Positions 53,126-61,097 are shown, numbered from the stretch's first letter. The stretch: DNA of 64,000 nucleotides from JAGNXB01 sp942490895 (GCA_942490895.1 CALNZC010000066.1:124001-188000); one strand, 5' to 3'. A program made the numbers and translations. The notes: a model not told the origin generated them from the letters alone.

Positions 53126-55027
53126 CTAGATCTTTTTCCGTCTGGATGGGAAATATAGTTCAACTCTCGTGCCAAGTGCGGTATGATCGGACCCTTTCAG
53201 ATCGATAATTTCCAGGCGGTGACCTGATTGTTCACCCCTGTTCAGCAATTCGAGGCGCTCCCTGGTAATGCCTATGCCCAGAGATTTATGCTGATCCCGC
53301 ATTGGATTTTTTGCCTGAAGTTTGATGGCTTCTTCCCGTCCGATACCATCATCCTGAACACTGCATCGAATAACGTCATCCTCCAGCAGATCAAAGCGGA
53401 TGTCAATCGTCCCGGATTGCCGCTTCACAAAACCGTGTTCAATGGCATTCTCCACGAATGGCTGAACCATCATGGGTGGGATCATCACTCGATCTTCATC
53501 GATCTCATCATCCACTTTCACAGAAAAATGGAGCCGTCCATCAAACCGTAGTTTCTGATTGATAAACAGGTAGTCCTGAATGAAGGTGACCTCCTCTTCC
53601 AACGTAATGAGCTCGGTATTTGACAAATTGAGACTCTGTCTAACGAGCCCTGCGAATTTGGCCAGATATCGTGAGGCCTTATCCCCATCTTCTTTATTAA
53701 TGAAATGTTGAATCCCGTTCAACGCATTGAACAGGAAGTGTGGATTCATCTGAGCACGCATCGCTTGTAACCGCAATTCCACTGCCTGCGCGCGCAGGCT
53801 ATCAGCCTCTTGCTCTTTCTGTTCACTTTCATATTTCACCTGCAGCTCCATCAAATTGCGCTGCTGTTGCTCCTCTCGAGCTTTCTCTCCGATCTCATCA
53901 TGCAGGAGGAGATATTCGAACGCATTTTTGTATTCGCCAAGATCGGCATAGTGCTCTGCAATCTCTTTACAGATCAGAGACAACTGGCTGCTGTCCTGGA
54001 TGGCCCGGGCATATTCGGAGGCTTGAATAAAATGATGCATGACCATGTCCTGCTCATGATTCAGACGGGCCAGTCGTGCTCGCCAGGTGGCAATGACAGC
54101 CAGGTTCTTTTTGTCGGGGCCAGAATGTTCATACATGTCGGCAGCCCGATCCAGTGCCTCTTTGGCTGGCGATGCCTCGCCTTGTTGTAAATAGATGAAT
54201 CCAAGATTCGCCCAAGCCCCCGCGAGGGCTTCGGTCTGACCAGGATACTCCCGGGCTGTTGCCAGCAAGAACATCTGCCGGGCGTCATCCCATTCTTCAA
54301 GGGCCATGGAGGCAATTCCTGCATTGAGGTAATGCCAGGTGATTCGGGTATGCAGATGAAAGGCTTCACAGATCTGAACTACCCGTGAATAGGATTGCTG
54401 CGCCAGCTGACGCTCTCCGGATCCAGTGTACCAATCGCCCAGTCCACTATGCAAGAGTGTGAGATAATCCAGGTCATCCCATTGCCATTGCCCTTGCAAG
54501 GTGGGAAGCATCCGTTCGGCCTGTCTAAAAAGAGGAAAGGCCTGGTGAAGCTGGCCGAGTCGTAGCTTGCTGAAGGCCTGGCGAATGAGCAGGTGGAATG
54601 TTTGTCTGGGCCGGGGATAAACTCGGATCAAGCGAGCGGCCTGATCGATCAACTGGTCGGCTCGAAGAAGGTCACCCTTGTTCATAGCCACAGCGCACCA
54701 ATCGAGGAGGATATCGGCTTGCAAATCCTGAGCTCCCTTTTCTTCAGCAAGACGGAGGGCTTCCTGGAATGCATAAATCGCTTCGTTCTCTTCCTGTTGG
54801 AGGTTGGCCAGAATGCCCCGCGATTTCCAACACTGAAACTCCAGGGGGTGACCCGGCCGGGAGGTGTGCTCCCGGGAATAAGCTAATGCCTGGTCCGGAT
54901 CGGTATAGGTCAGATAGGCCAGCCAACGTTCGCCCCAGACACGTTGATCCGGCAAACTATCCGCTGCTCGAAAACGATTCTCCAGATCGACGCCGGGAGG
55001 TACATCCGGGAGGAAGATGGCGCTCAT
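53126..55027 (-). CDS. Soluble TPR-containing sensor histidine kinase (LytS/YehU type)
   Basis: A 633-residue kinase. Residues about 30-375 are tetratricopeptide-like helical repeats (for example AWANLGFIYLQQGEASPAKEA at 271-291). A coiled coil (about 378-425) leads directly into the His_kinase domain with MNPHFLFNALNGIQHF (phospho-acceptor H430). The ATPase domain has VENAIEHGF (N527), DDGIGREEA and LGIGITRERLELLN. No signal peptide or membrane segment is seen, whereas relatives in Bacteroidota usually have a membrane segment between TPR and kinase. A cytoplasmic ligand is therefore likely. It sits downstream of a leader peptide gene and the LytTR regulator, its probable partner. Confidence 0.9.
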   Translation of the reverse strand: MSAIFLPDVPPGVDLENRFRAADSLPDQRVWGERWLAYLTYTDPDQALAYSREHTSRPGHPLEFQCWKSRGILANLQQEENEAIYAFQEALRLAEEKGAQDLQADILLDWCAVAMNKGDLLRADQLIDQAARLIRVYPRPRQTFHLLIRQAFSKLRLGQLHQAFPLFRQAERMLPTLQGQWQWDDLDYLTLLHSGLGDWYTGSGERQLAQQSYSRVVQICEAFHLHTRITWHYLNAGIASMALEEWDDARQMFLLATAREYPGQTEALAGAWANLGFIYLQQGEASPAKEALDRAADMYEHSGPDKKNLAVIATWRARLARLNHEQDMVMHHFIQASEYARAIQDSSQLSLICKEIAEHYADLGEYKNAFEYLLLHDEIGEKAREEQQQRNLMELQVKYESEQKEQEADSLRAQAVELRLQAMRAQMNPHFLFNALNGIQHFINKEDGDKASRYLAKFAGLVRQSLNLSNTELITLEEEVTFIQDYLFINQKLRFDGRLHFSVKVDDEIDEDRVMIPPMMVQPFVENAIEHGFVKRQSGTIDIRFDLLEDDVIRCSVQDDGIGREEAIKLQAKNPMRDQHKSLGIGITRERLELLNRGEQSGHRLEIIDLKGSDHTALGTRVELYFPSRRKKI

Positions 55028-55031
55028 CCTG

Positions 55032-55039
55032 TAAAGATA
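55032..55039 (-). promoter_or_regulatory. Possible -7 box directly before the kinase gene
   Basis: TATCTTTA on the minus strand ends four bases before the kinase ATG. If used, it would give a leaderless kinase mRNA separate from the regulator promoter. Confidence 0.4.
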
Positions 55040-55048
55040 ATAGAAGCT

Positions 55049-55078
55049 AACTGGTCAGATCAGGGTTTCTGACCAGTT
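55049..55078. repeat. Perfect inverted repeat between peptide and kinase genes
   Basis: AACTGGTCAGA (55049-55059) and TCTGACCAGTT (55068-55078) form an 11-base stem with an eight-base loop. No T-run follows on either strand. It could be an RNA processing or stability hairpin after the peptide gene, or an operator. Confidence 0.7.
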
Positions 55079-55086
55079 GCGTACAA

Positions 55087-55106
55087 CTGGATGTATCTGG
55101 ATGTAT
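55087..55106. repeat. Ten-base direct repeat after the peptide gene
   Basis: CTGGATGTAT occurs twice without a gap (55087-55096 and 55097-55106). LytTR regulators bind pairs of short direct repeats, but their known sites usually have a gap, so a role as a binding site is speculation. Confidence 0.5.
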
Positions 55107-55258
55107 TATTGGGGTACTTTTCCGCCACAGCGGATAAACCAACGCGTGCTGAAACGGACAGGTGGTCTGCCACCTTTGATCCGTTGCATTTCTTCTTTGG
55201 TCAAGACCTGAAGATCGCGTTTGAGCTGCTCCAGGGTCTTTTTAGGTTTTGACTTCAT
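55106..55258 (-). CDS. Double-glycine leader peptide (candidate signal or bacteriocin precursor)
   Basis: A 50-residue precursor from ATG 55258. The leader MKSKPKKTLEQLKRDLQVL continues into LTKEEMQRIKGG at 19-30, the form of Bacteroidota double-glycine leaders cut by C39 peptidases. The 20-residue core that follows is strongly basic (four Arg, one Lys, no acidic residue), aromatic (two Phe, one Trp), and has a single Cys. A promoter-like TATATTTA lies at 55323-55316. It is placed between a LytTR regulator and a histidine kinase, all leftward. No C39 transporter or modifying enzyme is visible here. Function as pheromone or bacteriocin is inference. Confidence 0.72.
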   Translation of the reverse strand: MKSKPKKTLEQLKRDLQVLTKEEMQRIKGGRPPVRFSTRWFIRCGGKVPQ

Positions 55259-55315
55259 GACGATTCTCATTGATATGATGGGACTAGGCTCGTCACTCCA
55301 GTCGGTTCGGTACAG

Positions 55316-55323
55316 TAAATATA
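55316..55323 (-). promoter_or_regulatory. Possible -7 box of the leader-peptide gene
   Basis: TATATTTA on the minus strand is one base off TAnnTTTG and lies in the 115-base gap between the regulator stop and the peptide ATG, leaving a leader of about 50 bases. Confidence 0.42.
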
Positions 55324-55373
55324 ACGGTTTTTTATGATTTGTATTGCCATCTGAAAATCTGCTCTCGCATAGA

Positions 55374-56135
55374 CTAGAGCTCTTCCTGTAATTTCCGGAC
55401 ACGTTCGATGAACTCTGCTCTTCTTCTGCGGCTCACATCGATCTCCTTTCCGTCATCCATCACCAGGTATCCACCATCCCCTTTCACAAACTTTCGAATG
55501 AAATTGAGGTTGATCATGTGCCGTTTATGCACCCGGAAGAAATGTTGATTGACCAACAGATCTTCATATGACTTGATGGTTTTCGAGGCGGTAAGCCTGT
55601 CACCGTCCTGCATGAAAATATTGGTATAGTTGTCATCTGCTTCAAAGCGTACGATCTCCTTCAAATTGAGAAAGTAGATCCCATCCAGTGCGGAAACTGT
55701 CAACTTTTCATACGTGTGGGGTTGGGCCAATGCTCCCTGAAACACATCCAAACGCTGAGCGATCCTGTTCAACCGACCTGGACGAATCTGAGCAACCGCC
55801 TCTTTCAGCGCATCGGGGTCAATGGGTTTCAGGACATAATCGATGGCACTGTATTTAAATGCTTTGACTGCAAACTGCTCATATGCCGTCACAAATATGA
55901 CCTCAAAGGGGCGCTCGTCCAATTCATTGAGCAGTTGAAAGACCAACCCGTCCTGGAGGTTGATATCCAGAAAAGCGACATCCGGCTTCAGGCTCGGGTC
56001 TTTCAGGACTTTGACACCTTGTTCGACAGAGTCGGCTTCGCCGACGACCTCCACTTCAGGACAGTAGCGTCCGAGGAGAGTCTTCAGATTCTCTCGTCCA
56101 TATTGCTCATCGTCAACGATAATGGCCCGTATCAC
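55374..56135 (-). CDS. LytTR family response regulator
   Basis: A 253-residue regulator. The receiver domain (1-120) has the acidic pair VDDE (8-10), the phospho-acceptor D57 in FLDINL, T in VTAY and K in LKPID. The LytTR DNA-binding domain (about 140-250) has RFEADDNYTNIFM, FRVHKRHMINLNFI and DVSRRRRAEFIERV. The start is GTG at 56135. It is first in a leftward unit with the leader peptide and the histidine kinase; its promoter (TTTG-17-TAACTTTG) is clear. Confidence 0.94.
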   Translation of the reverse strand: MIRAIIVDDEQYGRENLKTLLGRYCPEVEVVGEADSVEQGVKVLKDPSLKPDVAFLDINLQDGLVFQLLNELDERPFEVIFVTAYEQFAVKAFKYSAIDYVLKPIDPDALKEAVAQIRPGRLNRIAQRLDVFQGALAQPHTYEKLTVSALDGIYFLNLKEIVRFEADDNYTNIFMQDGDRLTASKTIKSYEDLLVNQHFFRVHKRHMINLNFIRKFVKGDGGYLVMDDGKEIDVSRRRRAEFIERVRKLQEEL

Positions 56136-56161
56136 TGGTCAATCTGGTTTTTCATATATAA

Positions 56162-56190
56162 CAAAGTTAACCTATTTGGGAGTTATCAAA
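56162..56190 (-). promoter_or_regulatory. Promoter of the LytTR-peptide-kinase unit
   Basis: On the minus strand TTTG (56190-56187) and TAACTTTG (56169-56162) are separated by 17 bases, a full Bacteroidota -33/-7 promoter. The GTG start is 26 bases downstream of the -7 box. Confidence 0.72.
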
Positions 56191-56283
56191 ACCACTTGTC
56201 TGTCCCGCAATGATGAAATCCTCATCCATGCATTCACTCGTTCGGTCAGAATCAAGGGACCGGGATGGTCCCTCCGCATTGCT

Positions 56284-56291
56284 TACATTTG
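56284..56291 (+). promoter_or_regulatory. -7 promoter box of the ion channel gene
   Basis: TACATTTG fits TAnnTTTG and lies 24 bases upstream of ATG 56316, ruling against the ATG at 56265. Confidence 0.6.
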
Positions 56292-56315
56292 TTCAGGATC
56301 AGCTCCAATCCCCAG

Positions 56316-57185
56316 ATGAGCAAACACGTTCGTACAAGAAGAGAAGAATGGCACCGCATCATTTTCGGCTATAACACACCGGCTGGCCGCGCATTTGATG
56401 TCATCCTGCTCTTGGCGATCATTCTGAGTGTGCTGGCTGTATTCCTGGAAAGTATCACCGAATTTGAAAGCAAGCATCGATGGATCTTCGTCGTCCTGGA
56501 ATGGGGATTCACCATCCTCTTTACATTTGAATATATCGCCAGACTCTGGGTAGCACGGAAACCATTGCGATACATAACCAGCTTTTTTGGAGTCGTGGAT
56601 CTGTTGTCCATTCTGCCTACCTATATCAGCCTCCTTCTTCCCGGAACTCATTACCTGCTGACTATTCGGATTTTGAGGGTCATTCGTGTATTCCGGATTT
56701 TCAAGCTGGCAGGACACATGAAGGAGAGTCACATGATCGTGGCTGCGCTGTATGCCAGCCGGAAGAAACTGACCGTATTTGTAACCACTGTTTTGCTCTT
56801 AGTCATCATCATTGGCTCTATGATGTACGTGATCGAGGCTGGGTCCAATAGTGGCTTCGACAATATCCCACGATCCATTTATTGGGCCATTGTGACCATG
56901 ACTACTGTAGGTTATGGAGATATCTCTCCCGCCACTCCGCTAGGCCAATTGCTGGCCGCGGTGGTGATGATTATGGGTTATGCCATTATTGCCGTGCCAA
57001 CAGGAATTGTATCTGTAGCCATAAGCAAGGCCGACTCCAAACCCAACTCCAAAACCGACTTTGACCATACCTCTGAACCGGATCCAGAAAATCGGACTTG
57101 CCATCATTGTGGATCTGATGGTCATTATTCAGATGCGACCTTCTGCTTTCACTGTGGTCGACCCCTGAAAATCATTCCTCGTTAA
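56316..57185 (+). CDS. Voltage-gated-type potassium channel with C-terminal zinc ribbon
   Basis: A 289-residue six-segment channel subunit, expected to form tetramers. The voltage-sensor helix S4 reads RILRVIRVFRIFKL with regularly spaced arginines. The pore loop contains the K+ filter TVGYGD after SIYWAIVTMT. The last helix (VVMIMGYAIIAVPTGIVSVAI) carries the usual bacterial Kv S6 sequence. After a flexible Ser/Asp/Lys-rich linker, the tail has two CxxC pairs (CHHCG and CFHCG), a zinc ribbon that is unusual for this family. ATG 56316 is chosen from the promoter position. Confidence 0.9.
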   Translation: MSKHVRTRREEWHRIIFGYNTPAGRAFDVILLLAIILSVLAVFLESITEFESKHRWIFVVLEWGFTILFTFEYIARLWVARKPLRYITSFFGVVDLLSILPTYISLLLPGTHYLLTIRILRVIRVFRIFKLAGHMKESHMIVAALYASRKKLTVFVTTVLLLVIIIGSMMYVIEAGSNSGFDNIPRSIYWAIVTMTTVGYGDISPATPLGQLLAAVVMIMGYAIIAVPTGIVSVAISKADSKPNSKTDFDHTSEPDPENRTCHHCGSDGHYSDATFCFHCGRPLKIIPR

Positions 57186-57599
57186 TCAGGGAACGTGTGT
57201 GGTGGCTAACAGACGTTTGATACTGTACCGCCCACTGCCATTGACCAGAACGATCAAGAGACCTCCGGTCACGGCCAGGTTTTTCATAAACAGAATGGAT
57301 TGCAAGCGCAATTCAGGTGGGGGATGATTCCAGAAATCATGGACAATCAACGTAACCGGCACCCAGTATAGAAGCAGGAGTATCGTGCCGAATGTTGTGC
57401 GATACCCGATCAGTAAGAGTATCCCGCCCAGGAGTAGCGCAAAGATGCCACCGGAGAGCAACATGTCCTGTTGCCAGGTCAGCCCGCATTCCATCATCTG
57501 ACGCTGGGTTTCATCCCAATACCGCCAGGAATCATACGCTTCAAAGAGAAAGATGACCGCCAGAAAGACACGTCCGATCAGATCGATAATCGATTTCAT
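57186..57599 (-). CDS. DoxX family membrane protein
   Basis: A 137-residue protein with four membrane segments (IGRVFLAVIFLFEAYDSW, MLLSGGIFALLLGGILLLIGY, TFGTILLLLYWVPVTLIVHDFW, LAVTGGLLIVLVNG) in the DoxX pattern, ending HDFWNHP and MKNLAVTGGLL. DoxX proteins occur in respiratory or redox contexts, but this one has no proven role. It starts one base after the FAD-dependent oxidoreductase stop, so they are co-transcribed. Confidence 0.85.
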   Translation of the reverse strand: MKSIIDLIGRVFLAVIFLFEAYDSWRYWDETQRQMMECGLTWQQDMLLSGGIFALLLGGILLLIGYRTTFGTILLLLYWVPVTLIVHDFWNHPPPELRLQSILFMKNLAVTGGLLIVLVNGSGRYSIKRLLATTHVP

Positions 57600-57600
57600 A

Positions 57601-59181
57601 TCACGAAGATCGTTGAAATCCCGAGTCCTTCATCCAATTGGATATCGCAAGAGCTGAATTCTGTCCGTCCATCGCCGCTGACAGGATCCCCCCGGCATAG
57701 CCAGCCCCCTCCCCGACCGGAAAGAGACCAATGACATCCGGGTGCATTTTTGAAGTTGGGTCTCTCGGAATTCGGATGGGTGAGCTGGTCCGACTTTCCG
57801 TGCCGATCACCACTGCCTCTGACGTCAAGTAACCGGGCATTTTTCGATTGAATTCACGAGCCCCAATCTGAAGTGAACGGGCGATCCAGTTGGGCAGAAG
57901 TTGATCCAATGGTGCAGAGTAAATACCTGGAATGTAAGATGATCCGGGCAGGTCTGAGGAAATCCTTCCTGCCAGAAAATCAGGCAAACGCTGGGCAGGC
58001 GCTTTCTGGCTGCCATCACCGGCTTGAAAAAGAGTTTGTTCGACTTCCTGTTGGAAGGCAAGACCGGCAAAAACCCCTTTATCATGGTACGTCTTCAAAT
58101 CATGCCAATCAACACTGACCACAGTACCTGCGTTGGCAAAGGGGCTATCCCTTCTGGACATAGACATGCCATTCACGACGATCTCGCCGGGACTGGTGGC
58201 CGTGGGCACCACGAGTCCACCGGGGCACATGCAAAATGAAAAGACTCCCCGACCCTCCACCTGGCAGGCCAAACCATAACTGGATGCGGGCAACAAGTCG
58301 TGCCGGTGCCCTTGACCATATTGGATCTCATCAATGAGTGGCTGGGGATGTTCGATACGTACACCTAATGCATACGGTTTGAATTCAAGGGCGATTCCCT
58401 TTTGATGTAACATGTAGAAGATATCCCGGGCGGAATGCCCCGTAGCTAACATCACAGCCTTGCCGAGTCTCTCCGTGCCGTTTTCCAACTGGAGACCACA
58501 CACCTCTCCTTCCTGGATCAGAATGTCCGTAACTTTTGTAGAAAAGTGAATCTCCCCTCCAAAGTGCTGGATGGTCTCCCGAATGTTCATCACTACCTGA
58601 GGGAGTTTGTTGCTCCCGATATGTGGATGAGCGTCCACCATGATGTCGGAAGGTGCGCCGTGTTCGACCAGGAGTCGAAGGACACGCTCCATTTTGCCCC
58701 GCTTGACCGATCGGGTATATAACTTTCCATCCGAATAAGTACCTGCACCCCCTTCCCCAAAGCAGTAGTTGGAATCCGGATCGACCTCCCCGAATTGTTG
58801 AATGGCCCGCAGATCCCGACGTCTTTCACGAGCATCTCTTCCACGGTCAAACAATACGGGCTTCAATCCGATGGACAGGCATTCCAGAGCTGCAAAATAT
58901 CCAGCCGGACCCGCGCCCACAATCATGATCTCCGGGGCCTCATCCACCATTTGAAAAGAGGTCAGAATAGCTGGTTCCGGAGTGGGATCTTCCCGGAGGT
59001 AAATGGCACACCGCAGTTGCACCTTGGGTGGACGGGATCGGGCATCAATCGAACGTCGGATCACTTCAACCGCAAATACATCTTCCGCCGGAAGGTGACC
59101 CTTGCGAATGACAGCCTGCCGAATCAGCTCCGGGTCAGCAGCCGTTTCTAGAGAAACACGAAGATCAATGTGTTGGACCAT
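57601..59181 (-). CDS. FAD-dependent oxidoreductase (uncharacterised, NAD(P)/FAD type)
   Basis: A 526-residue flavoprotein. After an N-terminal domain of about 80 residues comes the FAD dinucleotide fold IMIVGAGPAGYFAALECLS, then VLFDRGRDARERRRDL, the family motif CFGEGGAGTYSDGKLYTR, MLATGHSARDIF and the C-terminal GLFPVGEGAGYAGGILSAAMDGQNSA. It belongs to a widespread family of unknown substrate, sometimes compared with BaiN/geranylgeranyl-reductase-like proteins. The C-terminal GEGAGYAGG closes the FAD site. It is part of a leftward run from kdsA to doxX. Confidence 0.86.
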   Translation of the reverse strand: MVQHIDLRVSLETAADPELIRQAVIRKGHLPAEDVFAVEVIRRSIDARSRPPKVQLRCAIYLREDPTPEPAILTSFQMVDEAPEIMIVGAGPAGYFAALECLSIGLKPVLFDRGRDARERRRDLRAIQQFGEVDPDSNYCFGEGGAGTYSDGKLYTRSVKRGKMERVLRLLVEHGAPSDIMVDAHPHIGSNKLPQVVMNIRETIQHFGGEIHFSTKVTDILIQEGEVCGLQLENGTERLGKAVMLATGHSARDIFYMLHQKGIALEFKPYALGVRIEHPQPLIDEIQYGQGHRHDLLPASSYGLACQVEGRGVFSFCMCPGGLVVPTATSPGEIVVNGMSMSRRDSPFANAGTVVSVDWHDLKTYHDKGVFAGLAFQQEVEQTLFQAGDGSQKAPAQRLPDFLAGRISSDLPGSSYIPGIYSAPLDQLLPNWIARSLQIGAREFNRKMPGYLTSEAVVIGTESRTSSPIRIPRDPTSKMHPDVIGLFPVGEGAGYAGGILSAAMDGQNSALAISNWMKDSGFQRSS

Positions 59182-59213
59182 CTTTTCCGTCAGCTCGATT
59201 CTGTGACGTTTCG

Positions 59214-59660
59214 TTAATGGCCGTTGATGGTCGATTTATTCAGACTTTCCTTTCGAGTCCATCGCCTGGTGTTTTCCTGTTCAAAATCTGCCGGAATATA
59301 CACCCGATGATGGATCGTTTCATCGCATGGCCCCTTCTGGGACGTCAGGCTGGCCCGCTTGGGAATCGCCTGAGAGACCGTCAACCCTGGAGCCTTAAAA
59401 ACAGAATTGAGGGTGTATCGGCCTTCATCGATGACGTGTTTGAAAATCCCTTCCTGACAGGTGGCCAGGACAATCTCCGATTCAATAAAAACAGCACTGT
59501 TCTGCCAGTGATGCACAGAAAAATTATCCTGAAGATCAAACTGGATGTTCAGTATAGAGTCTCCCGGAACCGTGGTGTATAAGATTCGACGCAATTGTCC
59601 CGATACAGGCAAGGAGAACAGGAGACATGCGACAAATGCAAAAAGGGATCGTGTGGTCAT
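59214..59660 (-). CDS. Small secreted protein, paralogue A
   Basis: A 148-residue protein with a signal peptide (about 1-21, ending PVSGQ). The mature part is beta-rich, with HHWQNSAVFIESEIVLATCQEG, GRYTL and HRVYIPADF. The same layout occurs in the neighbouring gene: a DL strand, IE(S/T)E, a helical stretch, then a V or I YxP strand near the end. The two are probable tandem duplicates related to DUF2807-like adhesin-head proteins, although that relation is uncertain. Function is unknown. Confidence 0.65.
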   Translation of the reverse strand: MTTRSLFAFVACLLFSLPVSGQLRRILYTTVPGDSILNIQFDLQDNFSVHHWQNSAVFIESEIVLATCQEGIFKHVIDEGRYTLNSVFKAPGLTVSQAIPKRASLTSQKGPCDETIHHRVYIPADFEQENTRRWTRKESLNKSTINGH

Positions 59661-59691
59661 CTAATGGAAATATCCGTGAAGATAACGCTGG

Positions 59692-60138
59692 TCATTTTGA
59701 ATTCGTACCTAAATCGGTGGATTCCGGCAGAATTGCCGGAGCTGACGGATCAGCAATCGCCACCTGGACGGTGGATGGCAGGTAAACTTTAAACCGATAC
59801 GACTCCTGGATTTCCAATCCGCGTACGGTGACCGGTGCCAGCTTATTGGCTTGCCGGATCAGGAGATTGCCATTATCTTTTTCTGAGACCATGCTATAGC
59901 GCATGGCATGAATCAACGCCTTCAGGATAGGGTCTCCAGCATTCATCAGTCTGACTTCTGTCTCGATTTGGATCAAGTCACCAGGAGCGACAAGCAATTC
60001 TACTTCACCCGGTAAATCCAGGATAACTTGTTCTGCACCGGCAGTATTGAACGCCTGTACTACGGAGCGTGAGGCCTGGCCATATCCGGTCAGGGTAAAG
60101 AAGAATATGAATGTAAAAGCTGCGATAATTCTTCGCAT
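59692..60138 (-). CDS. Small secreted protein, paralogue B
   Basis: A 148-residue protein with a signal peptide (MRRIIAAFTFIFFFTLTGYGQ). The mature part includes EQVILDLPGEVELLVAPGD, IQIETEVRL, SYRFKVYLP and a C-terminal Ser/Pro-rich tail (ADPSAPAILPESTD). It has exactly the length of the next gene and the same arrangement of strands, so the pair looks duplicated. It starts 42 bases after kdsA and is probably co-transcribed. No function is known. Confidence 0.65.
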   Translation of the reverse strand: MRRIIAAFTFIFFFTLTGYGQASRSVVQAFNTAGAEQVILDLPGEVELLVAPGDLIQIETEVRLMNAGDPILKALIHAMRYSMVSEKDNGNLLIRQANKLAPVTVRGLEIQESYRFKVYLPSTVQVAIADPSAPAILPESTDLGTNSK

Positions 60139-60180
60139 GGAGGATAGGTTTTAGGGATAACAGGTTCAAGCAGAAAAAGA

Positions 60181-61026
60181 TCAACTTGGACGCATGGCAT
60201 GTCGTATTCGTACTAATCTTTCCAAAAGCCCTTCCAGCTGATCCAGTGGCAGCATATTCGCGCCATCTGATTTCGCCTTGGAAGGGTCAGGGTGTGTTTC
60301 TATAAAGAGTCCATTTACGCCACTGGCGATGCCTGCAGAAGCGATAGTTTCGATTAAAGCGGGTCGGCCTCCGGTCACACCAGAGCTTTGATTGGGTTGT
60401 TGGAGGGAATGGGTACAATCCAATACGACTGGTGCATATTGTTGCATGGCCGGAATACCCCGAAAATCAACAACCAGATCCTGGTAACCAAAAGTGGTCC
60501 CCCGTTCCGTGAGCAACACATGCTCATTTCCGGATTGTTTAATCTTATCTACTGCAAATTGCATGGATTCGGCGCTGAGGAATTGTCCCTTTTTCACATT
60601 GACAATCTTACCCGTTTCAGCTGCAGCCACGAGGAGGGAGGTCTGCCTGCACAGAAAAGCAGGAATCTGTAAAATATCAACGTATTTGGCCGCCAAAGCC
60701 GCTTCTGCATCTGCGTGAATATCGGTGGTTGTGGGCAGTTCCAAAGTATGCCCGACTTCCTGGATCAACTCCAGAGCACCTTCATCACCGATACCGGTAA
60801 AAGAGTCTAATCGAGAGCGATTAGCCTTGCGGTATGAAGCTTTAAAAACGTAAGGAATGCCCAATCTGCTGCACATCTCCTTGACCTGACCGGCAACATC
60901 GAACACCAGCTCCCTCCCTTCAACGACACAAGGGCCGGCGATCAGAAAAAAGGGATGTTCAGGCCGATTCAATTCTGTCCAGACAGCGGTGACATTCTTC
61001 ATAGGGCGAAGATCCATGTTTTTCAT
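60181..61026 (-). CDS. kdsA: 3-deoxy-8-phosphooctulonate synthase (KDO-8-P synthase)
   Basis: It condenses arabinose 5-phosphate and phosphoenolpyruvate to KDO-8-phosphate for the lipopolysaccharide core. The 281-residue TIM barrel has FFLIAGPCVVEG, FKASYRKANRSR, TDIHADAEA, LQIPAFLCRQT, KKGQF, TERGTTFGY, LDCTHSLQQP and FIETHPDPS with the metal-site residues. KANRSR identifies KdsA rather than AroG. ATG 61026 is chosen over a TTG at 61047; ATG 61017 is also possible. Confidence 0.93.
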   Translation of the reverse strand: MKNMDLRPMKNVTAVWTELNRPEHPFFLIAGPCVVEGRELVFDVAGQVKEMCSRLGIPYVFKASYRKANRSRLDSFTGIGDEGALELIQEVGHTLELPTTTDIHADAEAALAAKYVDILQIPAFLCRQTSLLVAAAETGKIVNVKKGQFLSAESMQFAVDKIKQSGNEHVLLTERGTTFGYQDLVVDFRGIPAMQQYAPVVLDCTHSLQQPNQSSGVTGGRPALIETIASAGIASGVNGLFIETHPDPSKAKSDGANMLPLDQLEGLLERLVRIRHAMRPS

Positions 61027-61058
61027 CAATTCAGAATATAATTTCAAATGAATGTTAT

Positions 61059-61095
61059 AATAATATTGATATCAAAATATAAGATCAATATTATT
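61059..61095. repeat. AT-rich inverted repeat upstream of kdsA
   Basis: AATAATATTGAT (61059-61070) and ATCAATATTATT (61084-61095) form a perfect 12-base inverted repeat with a 13-base spacer. It lies 33 bases upstream of the kdsA ATG and could be an operator site or part of the terminator region of the SPOR gene. Confidence 0.65.
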
Positions 61096-61097
61096 CC

